In this document: piece by piece, positions 36,359 to 49,607 of the stretch
Position numbering within the stretch: position 1 is the stretch's first letter
Layout of the letters: each line of letters starts with the position of its first letter
Assembly (NCBI GenBank): GCA_028551475.1
Contig: CM052359.1
Location: forward strand, 5,209,583-5,273,582
Reading direction: 5' to 3'
From: Casuarina equisetifolia
Taxonomy: Eukaryota; Streptophyta; Magnoliopsida; Fagales; Casuarinaceae
DNA length: 64,000 nt
Made by a program: the position numbers and the translations under genes
The notes under the pieces: model-generated
What the model was told of the DNA's origin: nothing
The model's input: only the letters and a program-made list of their open reading frames with translations
The model's database searches: none

Positions 36359-39094
36359 AATTAGTATCATATATATATAAAATCCTTTTAGACTCAATAA
36401 AAATATGTTTACATATGCACAATTCTACTTCATTTGGGACAATGCTGAAATGGGCAAAAGAAAACAATCTTATTGGCTTTGATGTTGTTTTCTAGAGGTG
36501 TGAAACAATTGGTGTTAAAAGTCCAATGACAAGTTATCATAATAATCTAATTAATTATGATGTAAAATCAGTTTATGAATATTATACAAGTGACTGCCAA
36601 CCGACAGTACAATCTTTTGCGTACCGAAGCAATTGTTTAAGTAGAACAATTTAGGCAACGGTTGACTTAGGAAACAGCTCATGTGCGTGCATATGATAAG
36701 CTCACGGGAGCATATGATGAGGCATGGAGATAAGCAAGTATCTCCATTTTGGGGGTTTTGTTTTGAGAAAAGAAAAGGGAAAGAAATCAAAATGGGACAT
36801 TGCTAAGGTCAAGAATGCCTCATCATTGTTTTTACGAGGAGACAAATCGTATTACGAAAACGAAAGACTTCTTCTCCTTCTCCTTGGGGTTTTCCTCGAG
36901 ACAGCTCAGGGTTTTTGTTTCTTTAAAACCCCAAGCAAGGAGAAGGAAAGCGTTGAAGATGCTTTCCTCGGTGGCTCTGCTTGTCTCTATGCATAGTGCG
37001 CACACCATTCCTAGAATATTTGCCTTTCCATGAACAAACGCGAGGGAAGAATAATGTTTCTTTTTTTCTTTCTTTAATGAAGATAAGTAATATATTGTCT
37101 CAGAAATTATCTAACAAGGAATCTTTTGGCTAGTTGCGTCTAAATAAAACAATAATGTAAAAAGAACAGAAAAAAGAATTACAATACTTGTTGAAGATTA
37201 AATAAGTAAAAGTATAATGCAAATTGACAAGTTAGAGAGGGTCCAAGCATTGTAACTCAAACAGATATGTCATAATCGATCACTTACTAAGTTAATGGTA
37301 AGTTAATAGAATTTGTAATTTCTTAATTTCATGATTGAAACCTATGTATATAAATTTAGATGTGTGCATAGAAAAAAAAATCATATGTTTGCAAGATGAT
37401 TACCTTTGAAGGTTTTTCCTTTGCTTGAGAATGTTAAAGGAGAAAAGGCAGATAAGATTATTAAGCATAATCTTAAACTTGCCTTCAAAAGAAAATTAAC
37501 GAGCACCCTAAGTTTCTCCATAGTTTTCTAACTAGTATCAGCACAAAACAAAGTCTTCTGTTAACTTTGATTGCAGATGCATATGCTTATTGACTAAGAG
37601 CGGCATGTCACTTCTAGCATTTCCCACTCCCAAATCGTGTGTCGGTGGATAGGTACAGATAAGTTGTGGATGTCGCTGTATTTCATCGCCAGAAGAAAAG
37701 TGTACGCGTGTGTAAAGTCCATTGGGTAGAGGAAGGAGGTCCCACTACTAAATTATTTCCACCATGAGCTCCTCCTCGAAGGTTCAAATAACCACAGTAC
37801 GAGCAGGACCTTGACAAGGTAGAAATTGATTGGTGGTAAAAGTCAAACCAGAGGAAAAGGAAAGAAGGGTTTTAGGAAGATGATTCTCTGGAAGTCCAAT
37901 CGAGGGGAGGTTTTTTCCAAAGCCAAGGATGAAACCCGCAAGTAAGAGTCTTTTGTTTTTGGAAGATAACCAAGCTGTTTCATCCCCCTAATACAGACTA
38001 TAATCCTTAGCAAACGCGCAGTAAATATGTCTGTTAAGAGGTCGACTGGGGATAATGGCCTCCAATCATCTCCTACTAACAATTGTATAGCAACATAATT
38101 TGAGACAGTTAGGGGCCCAGAAAGATGGCGTACAGATATGTTATCTGCACTGCACTGCACATGGGGCTGTTGTATCATGCATGGAATCTGATGGGTCCAC
38201 GCTTAAATTCCATAATTCTGCACATTTGCACTCTATCTGTAGTCATATTTTTGTTCTGTTTTCATTATGCTTGTTCTTTTTTATGTGTATTTACTTCGTT
38301 TTTGATGCCAGGATGATGCATAAAGTCATGCTAGGCTTCTAATCTTCTACTAAGATTCCAAGAGGTTTATTAGTTCAATTGGGACCGCAGCTAGCAATCT
38401 GCAATCATTCAGTGCATATAGCCTGCCTTACTCTTTTTAACACCAAAATTATCTCCCGTTGGCTTGTGTTAGAGGAATTTCGTCTACTGAACTGATAGTA
38501 AGGGAATTATGCACAACTGGACAAGGCTCTTAGGAGGATTGGCTTTACCAACGAAGGGAAACTTCGAGTCCAGAAGAGGATGTGCACCTTCTCCTCTTTC
38601 TTACTGGTTGTCTTATTAAATCAGCGAATGTACCTTCAATCTCCTTTGAAAATTGATTTTCAATTATATATGTTCATAAAGAAAGGGCCCCAGGAAAGAT
38701 GGGAACAGCGGGGATCAGAAGATTTAAAGCTGGAGCTGTAAAGATTAGTGTGGTCCAAAGCTAAAAGAAGAACAGGAACAAGGAGGAGGAGGAGAAGAAT
38801 TAGAAGAATGCAACGGTCTCCGGCCTGCATTTTTTTAACTTTATCATCAATCTGTTTATACATTACTCTTATTGAAATTAAATATCCAATCTTGGAGAAT
38901 CATTCAAACCATCACGCCCTATACGCTTCTAATCATTGACAAAAATAAAATTAGTCCCCAAAACGGAATCTCATATTTTTGTTTAGTTTATTTGAATTGT
39001 CGCATGCTCAATATTAAAATGGTTACTTATTCTGATGAAGGATAATTATTTCATACTACAAGACAAAACAATGCTACGTTTTCCTTTCAATTAT

Positions 39095-39165
39095 GAGGTC
39101 AATTGGTGGCGAAGCGAGTTAAAATAGGTTTAGGGTTCAACTCATTGTCCTTGTGTGGGGATAAT
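39095..39165 (+). repeat. SINE-like element, diverged
   Basis: AATTGGTGGCGAAGCGAG followed by GGGTTCAACTC at 39133-39143 has the layout of a tRNA-derived A box and B box, with some mismatches. No poly(A) tail is evident. Confidence 0.3.
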
Positions 39166-41798
39166 ATGCACATGGAGCATGGTCGGCTGAAAATAATTGA
39201 AGCATCCACAATCCAAAAGCTTTACGCAAAATATCAAGTTTTCTAGTCAGATAGTAGATATTACGAATTTCCCTTCTCCACATTCAGCTGGAAAAGCTAC
39301 TTGGAATCATTTTGGCTTAGATGCCCAAACACTACGACACTGTGGCTTCCATTTTAATTTCTATTTTCTCGCAAGTGAGACAAACGAAATGAATATCACA
39401 AGTGAGAGATGTTGTGGATGCAAATAGTTCCGTTCTTAGATGTCTTTTTGCATGCTAACTAATGGCAAGAGAGGGGCAGCCTTCGGGCGGTACAATCTGA
39501 GATAAGATGTTGATGCTGGAGGGCAGCCATGAGAGTAAGGAAGTCGTCTTCAAGGATGAATGAGTAGAGGCCCTATGACGTTGGAGGGATGACGTTTTCT
39601 TTGGTTGAGAAGAGAGGGGCAAAGCAATTTTCTATCAAGACTTAGGCAATAAGTTTCATATTGTTATGGAAGTTATTAAACTCTTGCTTAAAAGACAATG
39701 AGTGACCACCTCTTGAAGCGACTTTTAGGTTGGATAATAGGTTTTTCTAATATTTTAATATAACATCAAAACTAAAATTTCTTTCATGATTTGATAATTT
39801 GATCATCATAATTAATAAACGAATTAAGATATAGATAATAAGTCTCATATTACTAAGAAAGTTATTAGAAATCATATTTATAAGGTATTGAGTTCTATAC
39901 TCTCCAGTTAATTTTTAATTAGATAATTGGCCTATTAATATTTTCATAGTTTCCATTCATTCATGATGTCTTTTGGTAATCTCAGGAAGTTAACAAAACC
40001 TGGTGGCATTTCCACGATGGTTATAAATAAATAATATGTAGTGGAAGAACGCATGGAAGATGTTGATGCCTTCCATCTCATTTCTCTAGAAGTTTCAAGT
40101 GACACTCGTGATTCGAAAGGAGAAGTAGAGTAAGAAGAACTGACTTAATAGGTACGGCGTATCAACCTTCAAGTCGTGAATCTCATTTTCCAACGGGGAT
40201 CTCGTAATCCTTAAAAGGTAAACCGTGATTGTCGCCTGTTAATTGATTGGGAGAGGAAGTATATTTTAAACTCTTTACTTTCCGTGAAAGACACAAGTGT
40301 ATCTTCGAACACTACACTTCTGGAAAGTCTTGTAAAACACATGTATAGCAGAAACGAAGACACTGTTCTGATTTCCACAAAAATGCAGGTGAAGTGTGCA
40401 TGGTGAAGTCCAGGAGGGAAGGTGCGCTGTAAAGGAAAATGAGGCTGGCGGTGGGTCGGTGGTGGTTTTAAGGAGGCCTTTATTATACTTGCTAGCTATA
40501 GTGCTTAATTGGGTTAGGTTGTACAAATAATTGCAGAAGAATTGCCAGAGTTTTTAGGTTATATTATTGAAGGAGAAAGGCATTCACATATTATTATAAC
40601 GCTTGAGTGAAATATGGTTTTTCTTCAAAGTACTTGCTTCTAATTTCTAATAAACTCGATAAACTCAGTCCTTTTCAATGTATGCATTTATGTGGTCTCA
40701 CGTCGGATGTCGTTTTTGGCTTTGGTTATCTTCACGGGTGGGAGATTTTGGTATTTCGAATGTGAACATCTTTGGTTCCAGGCTGTCTTGTTTCCAACTG
40801 AGTTAATGCTTCTTGACATTTTCTATCTACGTTTGGAATAGTTTTTATAGAGGGATAAGTTTTCTTGAGCTATTAAACCCACCTTTCGTTTACAAAAGGT
40901 AAAATTCTAGTTTACCACCACTAGAATTCAAGCCTCTTCGTTTCTCCATTGGTGTGGAGTTGGAATTGTGAGAAGGGCTAATCGTGTACTTTCTATTCCC
41001 CCACCGTCACGTTATGTCAAGACGTACTAAAGTTCAATGTAATCGATTTTGGTCATAGTTAGGTAGGAAGCGTCCCTTTTTCTTCGAAATTGCGCGATGC
41101 CAAGAGGAAATCACAGAAATCTATCATTGAAAATGGAAACCCACAAGGGTCTCAAGTAATTTGCAATTTCGGGTGTCGACTTCATCCAAAAAGGGTTAAT
41201 ATTCTCTATTTTGAGAATGACCAGAGCGTATTGCTTGCTGTTTCCATGTAAGAATGATGAGACATTTCCAAGTTTGTATATTGCTGGAAGAATTGCTTAT
41301 AAAGCCCATGGCGTAAAGTGAAGAATAGACCCTTATCGTCATATTTATTTGGAAGATCAAAGTTTTCCAGCTCAAGAAATGGAATATTTTACTTTTGACA
41401 CATTCACATACGCTGGGTGATGTTTTATGTGTTCATATTATGGGTCATTTATGTAACAAGTGGTATAGTATATGAAATGAAGCCATGGAACAATCCCGGA
41501 CAGCAGTGCTGAGTAGCTCTGACATGTACGTGTGTGTACTGTGTTCTTCTTATTAAGTGCTGAGTTTTCCGGACTTGGGCTGCAAGCACGGGTGGTTCTC
41601 AGCTGCTTTTTTCGTTGAAAATACCCCAACCATGAAGACATTAGTTCTGAGACCTCTGATGAGACATATGCAACTCAACTTGTAAGTTCGTGTCGTCTTT
41701 TTTACACAGCCTTCCGTCTTAAAAGAAAAACTAGACTCGAAGGGGAGTACCTTACTCGTTTAGTCTGACTTTCTCTCCTCGAGGGCTCCTTGGTTCTT

Positions 41799-41807
41799 CT
41801 ATATTTA
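41799..41807 (+). promoter_or_regulatory. TATA box of the MYB gene
   Basis: CTATATTTA lies 209 bp upstream of the MYB ATG, just before a CT-rich leader. Position and context fit a core promoter. Confidence 0.5.
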
Positions 41808-41847
41808 TTCAACCCCCCTTTCTCAGCTACCCCTTCATTTTCTCTGC

Positions 41848-41850
<3 letters not shown>

Positions 41851-41873
<23 letters not shown>
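41851..41873. repeat. (CT)n microsatellite in the MYB leader
   Basis: An almost perfect CT repeat between the TATA-like box and the start codon, so probably in the 5' UTR. Confidence 0.9.
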
Positions 41874-41878
<5 letters not shown>

Positions 41879-42015
41879 GACATCTTTTCTGCCGCAACTC
41901 TCTCAAAATTCCATTCAGAGCCACCTCTAGCCGTTGCTAACAGTTCACCTAGGATTCAACAAATTTGCTGTTTAAGAATAGGTTCTCCCTCATAGCAGGT
42001 GGGTCTAGCTCCAAA

Positions 42016-43572
42016 ATGGGGAGACACTCTTGCTGTTACAAGCAAAAGCTGAGGAAAGGCCTGTGGTCGCCTGAGGAGGATGAGAAGCTTCTGAGGCATA
42101 TTACTAAATATGGACATGGATGTTGGAGCTCTGTCCCTAAGCAAGCTGGTAGCTTAAACTCTACTCTGTCCTTGCTTATCCCTTAAACTAGGAGAATTTC
42201 TAATTCTCCGTCTCTATTTGATGAATGGCAGGTCTGCAGAGGTGTGGGAAGAGCTGCAGATTGAGGTGGATCAACTACTTGAGGCCTGATTTGAAGAGGG
42301 GTACATTCTCACAGGAGGAAGAGAACCTTATAATCGAACTCCATGCAGTTCTCGGGAACAGGTAATTGCTATCCTCGTCTTGACCCTCCTGCATTATTTC
42401 TCAGTTTAACTTTCCTATGGTTCCAGCAATCATTAACTTCTTTAACATTATTGGGATTCCATGGCTTCCCCAGGTGGTCTCAGATTGCTGCGCAATTGCC
42501 TGGAAGAACTGACAACGAAATAAAAAATCTGTGGAACTCTTGCTTAAAGAAGAAGCTCAGGCAGAAAGGCATTGACCCTGTGACCCATAAACCACTTTCC
42601 GAAGTTGAGACTGGAGAGGATAAAGAAACTGACGCCAAAAGCCGAGACAAAATGTCGGGGATGTCCAATGAACTGAATCTCCTCAAGGCAGAAAGTTCGG
42701 GTCAAGAAATAGCTTTACTCGATCAGAGAGCATCCTCAATTGCTGCACAAGGCTGCCCATTGGAAGTACAGTGTCCCCCCAGCTCCAGAACAACAAACAG
42801 CAGGAGCATGAGCAGCAATTTGATGGCACCCACACCTAACAAAGACTTCCTCCAAGATAGATTTGTAACCTCCCACCAACAAAGTTCCACAACCAATTGC
42901 CAGGCTCCAGATTTTGTGGGGCATTTTCCGCTTCAGCAATTGAATTTTGCATCCAATGCCAGGCTTATCACAAACTCCAACCCAGCTCAGTGGTACACCC
43001 AAACTGGGAAACAATTTGATATGAATTGTGAGTTTACCTCCGGTGCAATATCTACCATTCTTTCACCCACAACCAGTTCGTTGCTACCGACCTCAAATGA
43101 TTACAAGCCTTCCCTTACTTTTCCCTTCGATAGCGTATCCATGAGTACTTTCACAGTTAACGGGTCCCGTTACTGGGACGCCAGTTCCACCGCCAACAAT
43201 AGCAATAGCAGCAGTGGAAGCTGTAGCAGCGCCGAGTTGCAAAGCAACAGCTCCTTGTTGGAGAACAACATGTTTTCGTGGGGATTGACGGACTGCAGCA
43301 CATCAGACAAGGAGACCCAAATGCATCTGATGGAAAGCCAACCGGGTGACATCAAGTGGGCTGAATATTATAATAACCCATTATTGATGGCGGCTGCTTT
43401 ACAAAACCAAACTCAGCCGTCCTTTTACAATGAGATAAAATCAGAAGCGCATTTGGTGACCGATAGTTCAACAGCTATGTGGTCTCATAACAAGCAGCAA
43501 GGATCGTTACAGGGTTCAGAGATATGCGGTAAGGATATCCATCGACTTGCTGCAGCCTTTGGACATACCTAA
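42016..43572 (+). CDS. R2R3-MYB transcription factor, MYB61/MYB50/MYB86 type
   Basis: Nuclear transcription factor; the subgroup regulates secondary wall deposition, lignin, mucilage and stomatal aperture in Arabidopsis. Three exons, 42016-42148, 42232-42361 and 42474-43572, join in frame to 453 residues with the usual R2R3-MYB intron positions. R2 ([18 protein letters not shown]...[11 protein letters not shown]) and R3 ([40 protein letters not shown]) are intact with their Trp residues. The [12 protein letters not shown]-terminus and [20 protein letters not shown] after R3 are hallmarks of the MYB61 subgroup. R3 lacks the bHLH-interaction signature. The rest is a Ser/Asn/Gln-rich activation-type region with [16 protein letters not shown] near residue 325. 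AATAAA at 43805-43810 may be the poly(A) signal. Confidence 0.95.
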
Positions 43573-44819
43573 CTTGAATAGACTTGTGGAGCCTCGAGTT
43601 ACAAGAGGAAGAATGAAAGCGCAGAATTTTCAGACACAAAAAAGAGACTCCAAGAACTGCCTGCGGTTTTCGTAGTAGAGGTGTGTGCCATATATTCTTC
43701 TCTTGTATATAGGTCAGATACAAAACAATCTTTCTTTGCCTTCTGGGTTCTGTGAACGATCTTGCTATACCTTTTTCTGCTTGGGTGTGGGATAGAATTT
43801 CAAAAATAAAGCTTGTACCGCGGTTTCTTTTGCTCTTCTTTGCCTCATTGCTTTATGCTCTATAGTGTTGCAATTAATTCTGGTTAACATTTTAGAGAAA
43901 ATTATATGTTATTTATTTCGCTCGTTTGATCAAGTGGAAACTGTATCATCTTGTCTTGGATCTGTATCAACTGGGGAAAAGCAATGGCATAGTCTCAACT
44001 CTCTCTCTCTCTCTCTCTCTCTCTACCCGAGACAAATGAACAAATTGCTTGAACCCAATCACATCGACTCTTTTTCCAGCTTAAGATTCAATATGGTTGT
44101 CTATCACTGTCTCCGAGCGGCAGAAAAATCGAGCCACCTTTATAACAGTAGTTTCCCTTTTCCCCTCTTTTGAATTTACACCGCTTTCGAGAAAAATGGC
44201 TCAGCTCATGCAGGGCTGCCTTCTGATTTAAACTATCATGACGTCTGCAGTACGTGTCGTTTGCTTGATTTCTAAGACTCAAGGAGCTATCGCTGTCTCT
44301 CTCTCAATTCACACGTGTACGTGCTTCCCGAGCGTGTGAAGGGGGTCGCTTTCATGGTCCCCCGGAGGATAACTCCACAGGTGCACCGGGGCTTGCTCGT
44401 CCCACTGCTCCGTACAAAAGGGACAGCGACCCTTAAGATAGTTAGGTCCATATGCTTGTAGCGTTGTCAGGGCAATAGCCTTATCTTGACTATGAACAAA
44501 AAGAAAAACGAAAAAGGAAAGAAACAAGGAGCTCCCTGCAGCGCAGGAGAAGAGATAAAGTCCCTTCTGTGGTGAATGATGGAATTTTCTGATATGGGAG
44601 CAATCCTTGCCACACACTTCTCCCGGAGATAACATTCACTGAATTCCCCTTATTTACATTCATAAAGATAGGCTTCTTCAAATTAGAGACCAAAAGAACA
44701 CCAACGTAAAAACCAAAGCAAAAGATGTTCGTACTGGAAAGACGATTTCAAAACACTGATTTTAACCATCAATGGCCGCTTTTTCAAGTCCAAGTTCGCT
44801 GACATGGGACATGGACACA

Positions 44820-44890
44820 AGTATGAGCTTATCATGTATGTAAGACAGGATTTCGAACCTTGGAAACACAGTTTTAAGTACTAGGCGACA
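44820..44890 (-). repeat. Possible SINE-like element, minus strand
   Basis: The minus strand reads AAGGTTCGAAATCC (B-box-like, 44848-44861). No clear A box is seen, so this is the weakest of the set. Confidence 0.22.
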
Positions 44891-45529
44891 CGATTAGGAG
44901 TAGCAAGAGCAGAAAAACAGAATTTGATCAAAAGAGAAATTGCTTTCTGGCAACAAAGGCATGCTTTGTCGTTCTTTTCCACACACAAAAAACACAGATT
45001 ATTGATTATACTATAATGGACATTTTTCCAACAGAAAAAGCGGTTGCATTATTCTAAATGCAGTGTATCAGCAGCCACTTGTAGGACGTAGTTAGGAAAT
45101 TTCTTTGGCCACTTGCATTAACATCATCACTCTAGAAGGAGGTTTGTCGGGAGCCACTTGAGAGGTGAAGTTCGAGTTGGTGGATTCTTCCTTCTTTGAA
45201 CTTGAGTTGACCCTACAATGGTAATTACCATAAGTAGACAACCAGAAGAGAGCTACGGATGCAGCAACCACGTTAGAATATGAGTGAACTGCAGACACAG
45301 CAACCACATCAGCAGTAGATGTTGGCATCATCCAAGACCATGGTGGGAACACTAGTTTCCCATGCATGCAACTTACGAGAAAAGCTAGACTACAGACCAT
45401 GATCAATGTTTAGGCCATGTTATGTCTGTAAAGCGATGGTGGGGTTTATTGATGATCCATCATGTAAGAAGACGGGAAATCGGCTCATCAAGGATCTGTT
45501 GCTGAAATTCCGATTTCTTGTACAAAACT

Positions 45530-45640
45530 TGGGGAAATCTATGGAAAAGCATGATTTGCAGTGATTGGAAAAACTCTTGAGGAGATCCATGGGAAGGCAG
45601 AACTTTCAGTGACTGGGAAAATTCCTGAGGAAACACATGA
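45530..45640. repeat. Degenerate 48-bp tandem repeat
   Basis: About 2.3 copies with a 48-bp step: CTATGGAAAAGC at 45539, CCATGGGAAGGC at 45587 and CACATGAGA at 45634, with matching flanks such as CAGTGAYTGGRAAAA. The step equals 16 codons. The minus strand is open across it, but no gene can be identified. Confidence 0.7.
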
Positions 45641-48600
45641 GACAATCCGGCTTCTCTGTCATCAGGAGATAATTCCTTATGGGCAAGCCATTCTATATGG
45701 GTTCTATGAAGGCTAACTTCTCCATTGTGTATAGCTTCTAGTGGTGCGAGTTTCGTAGTGCCTAACTAGTCTTTAATGGATAATCAGGAGCTAAAATCAA
45801 TGATACTCGAGAATTTTACGAAAAACTGCAAATGGCAATCGTGTAAATAGATCCTTAATTAGAGAACGGGTGCTATTTGTGTGATAACTCTAGTGCCGTC
45901 AGGATTTTCTGATTTGATTTCAAGAAATCATGTTTTGAAGATTAAAGATGCCAGTTTCCCAACACATTATGACGTGTTCGTTAGAGACGTTAAGTCACAC
46001 TTCAATCAAATGGAAGATTTAAATGTCAGGCATGATGGATCACGTCAAAGCTAACAGAATAATGCCTTAGCTCATGCAGCCGAAAAGCTGGAAAAGGTAC
46101 TTCCAAGCTACTGATTAAGCCGTAGCAAGAAGAGGAACAGGTCTCTTACGGTTTGCTGCCACTTTCTAATGATCACAATTTGACAATGTTGACAACTTGC
46201 AATAACGATGCTCTGTTGAGGACAATGATCATCCAGATGAATTAATCTTGCTATTTCTTGAAACAGAGACCGCGCCAAAGGAGAAGGAACTCTGAAGAAT
46301 GTAGCTATGCCCAAACTTACAAAGGACTTCCTATAAGAATCTATCTCGTACAGTATCTACAGCATGTAAAGTGAATCCTGGATAATTCATCTGCCTACAA
46401 GCTGCCAGCAGTCCTTGCTCAGATTGAAATATGCTTGGAACTTGAACCAGAGAAAAAAACCAGACTACGAAAACTTGGCACTCTGAAACTATTGGGAACT
46501 TGGTTCAGTAAAGCCTGACATCGCTCTCAACAAATGTGGACTGGCCCCTGCTCCTGTTGGAGTCGGACTTGAAATGACACTTGATGGAGCATCTGAGACT
46601 AGGCGACACAGAGAGAGAGACATGGGCAGTACATAGAGTCTGCGTAGATGGGTTGGGCTCTTTCCCATCTTGCCTGGTTTTGAGTTCATCTCAGACTTTA
46701 ATATGGGCGCTTGGGCCTTTGGTTTCTGCTCTGCATGGAATGGACATGCTCACACCTCTCTAAACCGCTCCTGTTCTGTCACATGATCATTGCGGGTGGG
46801 CTTCCTAAATTAATTATTTTGAATCCGTTTATATATCCTATACTGAAAGTTTGTGGGTATAGTTCTTTTCTTATTAATGAAAAAGATTTATTACCTATAA
46901 CTTATAAGTTTTAGGATAGATTTTCTTACTTCAATATGGTATTATAATTAAGCCTTTTTCTTGATGTGGACTTTTGCACCTCTATCTTATTATCATCCCT
47001 GCTATCAAGGTAGAGGAAGATGTGTTGAGGAATATATATTCCACATTAGAAGTATGTGAGCATAGTTTTAGTCTTATTAATAACAATAGTTTATCACTTA
47101 TGGCGTTCCATTTAATATATTTCCTTCTACTTTTACTAAGTCTTGTCTCTACAGTTGCTTTTCTTCTCCATTAAGTATTTGGACTTCATAGCCAAATAAT
47201 CAAACTTACATGAATAAACTATTGAAATCGTGGGAATCGGTCTGCCGCGCAGAACCTTCCTTCCCCGTTAGCAGGACACGGGGCCTGCTTGCGATTTCAG
47301 TCGACAACATCTCGTTGTCACCGGTCCCAACATTCACACTTTTATAATCTGCTACAGGCCTTCATACCTTTCCACCTTTTACTAAAACTGTGGTAGTGAA
47401 ACAAACAACCCGTATCTTTCACCGACCTCTTCTTCGTTCAAAACTTGCTGCTCAAGTCTTATATTCTTGCCAACTATATTATGCGTCACGACTCTAAGAA
47501 AAGTTATCCTGTGAATGGATCCCTCAATAGATATTTTCCCTTTTGTGCTTTCCATCGACCAACCTCCAACACTTAGAATTTCATTTGCCTATGACTTCTT
47601 AACGCGCTAATGCTTGGGTCCTGGAGCAACACGACGAACGACAGGATCGTGCCAAGTAAACTATGTTTGGTTAAATAAATATTGGATGCCAAATATGTCC
47701 ATTCTAATCTGATTGCGGCCTGTGTTGTTAAGCATTTATTGGTCACCGCTTACGTATCTTCCCTGGAGTCTTATCAACCTGATCTTCCCGAGAAAGGTTG
47801 GAGAATTTGGTGCCGGAACATAGATTCTGCACTCTGCGTCTTCCAACTCGAGGCACATCTTTTGGAGGATAAGAATCGCACATACACAGATGGGTCAAAT
47901 CAAGTCATTCACAGGATAACAAACAAAAAGTATAGAATTCAGATGCAAACTCAAAAAGAAAGTGATAAGTGAAACCCTATCAAGAAAAGCTGGCAAAGAT
48001 GTTTGTAGGAGTGTTCTGTTCAAGCCAGACCATATTATAAAAGTGGACGTGTCATCCTACCCGCACGAACTCCAACGTTGCTTGCCGTGTCGGCTGTGCT
48101 CGGGGAAGGATGAGCCCCAATCAGCTCTATCCGTTCCATCGATGCAGCCATGCGTGCTTGCGCAAAAAGCAGACAGAATGGACTAGGATGTTTTTTAGCA
48201 ACAAAATACAGAAACAAAGCAATGGAGACGTCTCAATCGGCATTGTGACAACAGAAGGCCGTCCTTCTGGGGTTGCCGTCAAGACTAAGCTGGCCCGGAA
48301 GGCGACTGGTCGGACAAATCAAGGGTCGGCCTTTTCAACTAACCCACGTTCAATACAAGAACTGCAGGACCCTAACATCAGCATAATATAATTATTATTA
48401 TCAACAGAGTAGGAAAAACAACAGCTTCCCATTTCTCTATCTCTGCATAGAGGCCACGTGGGGATGTTATGGCAGAAGGAGGTGATGGTGAAAGGACCCT
48501 TCCGGGGCCACACGGAGTCGCCACTCCATCCCCGGCTTGATTTGTCCCCAGTATTAGTTTACTGATTCAGAATCAGCGAGGGGGTTTAGTGACTGAAAGC

Positions 48601-49556
48601 GCGGACAGATGTCGATTCCTCTCCGTTAAAACCAAACCGCAGACGCGTTTCGTACATCATTTGTCGGTGGTCGCAATCGGATGGGGCCAACGGCACAGCC
48701 ATCTCCATTCTACCCCTTCTTTCTGCTCCGTGCGTTGCCTCAGATACAATATCTCCCGTAAAAATCTTTACTTTTTGAAATAGGGTTGACGTTGGAGGGC
48801 GATTTTGGTCGAAAATTACGTTATCCGCTTCAAAAGTGACAACTTTATGCAGGTGACTGCTGACTTTTCGTGGTGGGTGAATTTCGTTAACTAAGGTCGC
48901 TGAGAAAACGAAAAAACTAAAAAACTAAGCACAATACGGCTGCATAGCATTAGACAGCATTGGGATGGTTGGTTTTGGCGTCTCCCGGGTGATCGCCAGT
49001 CATCTCAAACCTCAAATCACGCACACAGTCAAAGGTAGAGCAGTAGAAACCAGGTAGGCACCGAACTTACGAAGTCTGTATTTACCCATTTTGGCGTGGG
49101 GTTGTGCTATGGGGGTAATGGTTTGTAAATTCGTGCTGGGCTTGCTCTGCTTTTACTCTTCTTCCCACCAAGAGATGACCAGTTCTTTTCATGCTTCAAC
49201 AATAGGGGGAGGCACTGTCTGGTGTGTAGTTGCCAATGACGTTTTAGCTAATTCTGCACGTCAATTGTCTATACTAGACTCAACCTATTAGATTTGAGCC
49301 TCAGCAGAGTCCCAAAAAGGCCACAAAACACCGGGAGATTAGGACTAGCTACGGTGAAGGTTCAGGTCGCATAACTTTGACCCACAGTACCAGTAGATGT
49401 CATTAAGTCATAACTACCCCAACGCCCTCCTCTTGCCCTCCTTTTGTCATGTTCCTCGGAGATTAAAATTGAGTTATACACCTCATGGTAGGTGTACAAT
49501 GAAGACATCGAAAGCATGAAGGGTATCTTTGGAAGTAGGAGAACCCTGCCTTCGGA

Positions 49557-49565
49557 TATAAATAG
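49557..49565 (+). promoter_or_regulatory. TATA box of the DUF1685 gene
   Basis: TATAAATAG is a consensus plant TATA box 282 bp upstream of the ATG. It predicts transcription from about 49590 and a leader of about 250 nt. Confidence 0.6.
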
Positions 49566-49607
49566 GGTCGTTGCCTGGAGCAGCCTTGTTACTTTTTAAC
49601 CTTTATC

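Larger units (their letters stand above)
30832..41798. other. 11-kb gap without a recognisable gene
   Basis: From the PPR start to the MYB promoter no frame shows a domain I recognise. The longest frames (30857-31144 plus, 32470-32883 plus, 33551-33904 minus, 37843-38178 minus) are under 140 residues and unlike known families. AT-rich patches at 31970-32160 and 33210-33420 look like decayed repeats. Three tRNA-like SINE candidates occur (34300, 36300 and 39100). A long-range MYB or PPR promoter, an RNA gene or a lineage-specific small protein cannot be excluded. Confidence 0.45.
43573..49556. other. 6-kb gap without a recognisable gene
   Basis: Contains the MYB 3' flank, a CT repeat at 43997-44023 and many short frames. 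Two minus-strand frames, 44309-44635 (ATG start, one CxxC) and 45092-45400 (hydrophobic start), are the most protein-like but match no family I know. A 48-bp degenerate tandem repeat occurs at 45530-45640. A pair of diverged 70-bp copies lies near 46835 and 47030. A possible SINE on the minus strand is at 44820-44890. The last kilobase is the DUF1685 promoter. Confidence 0.45.
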
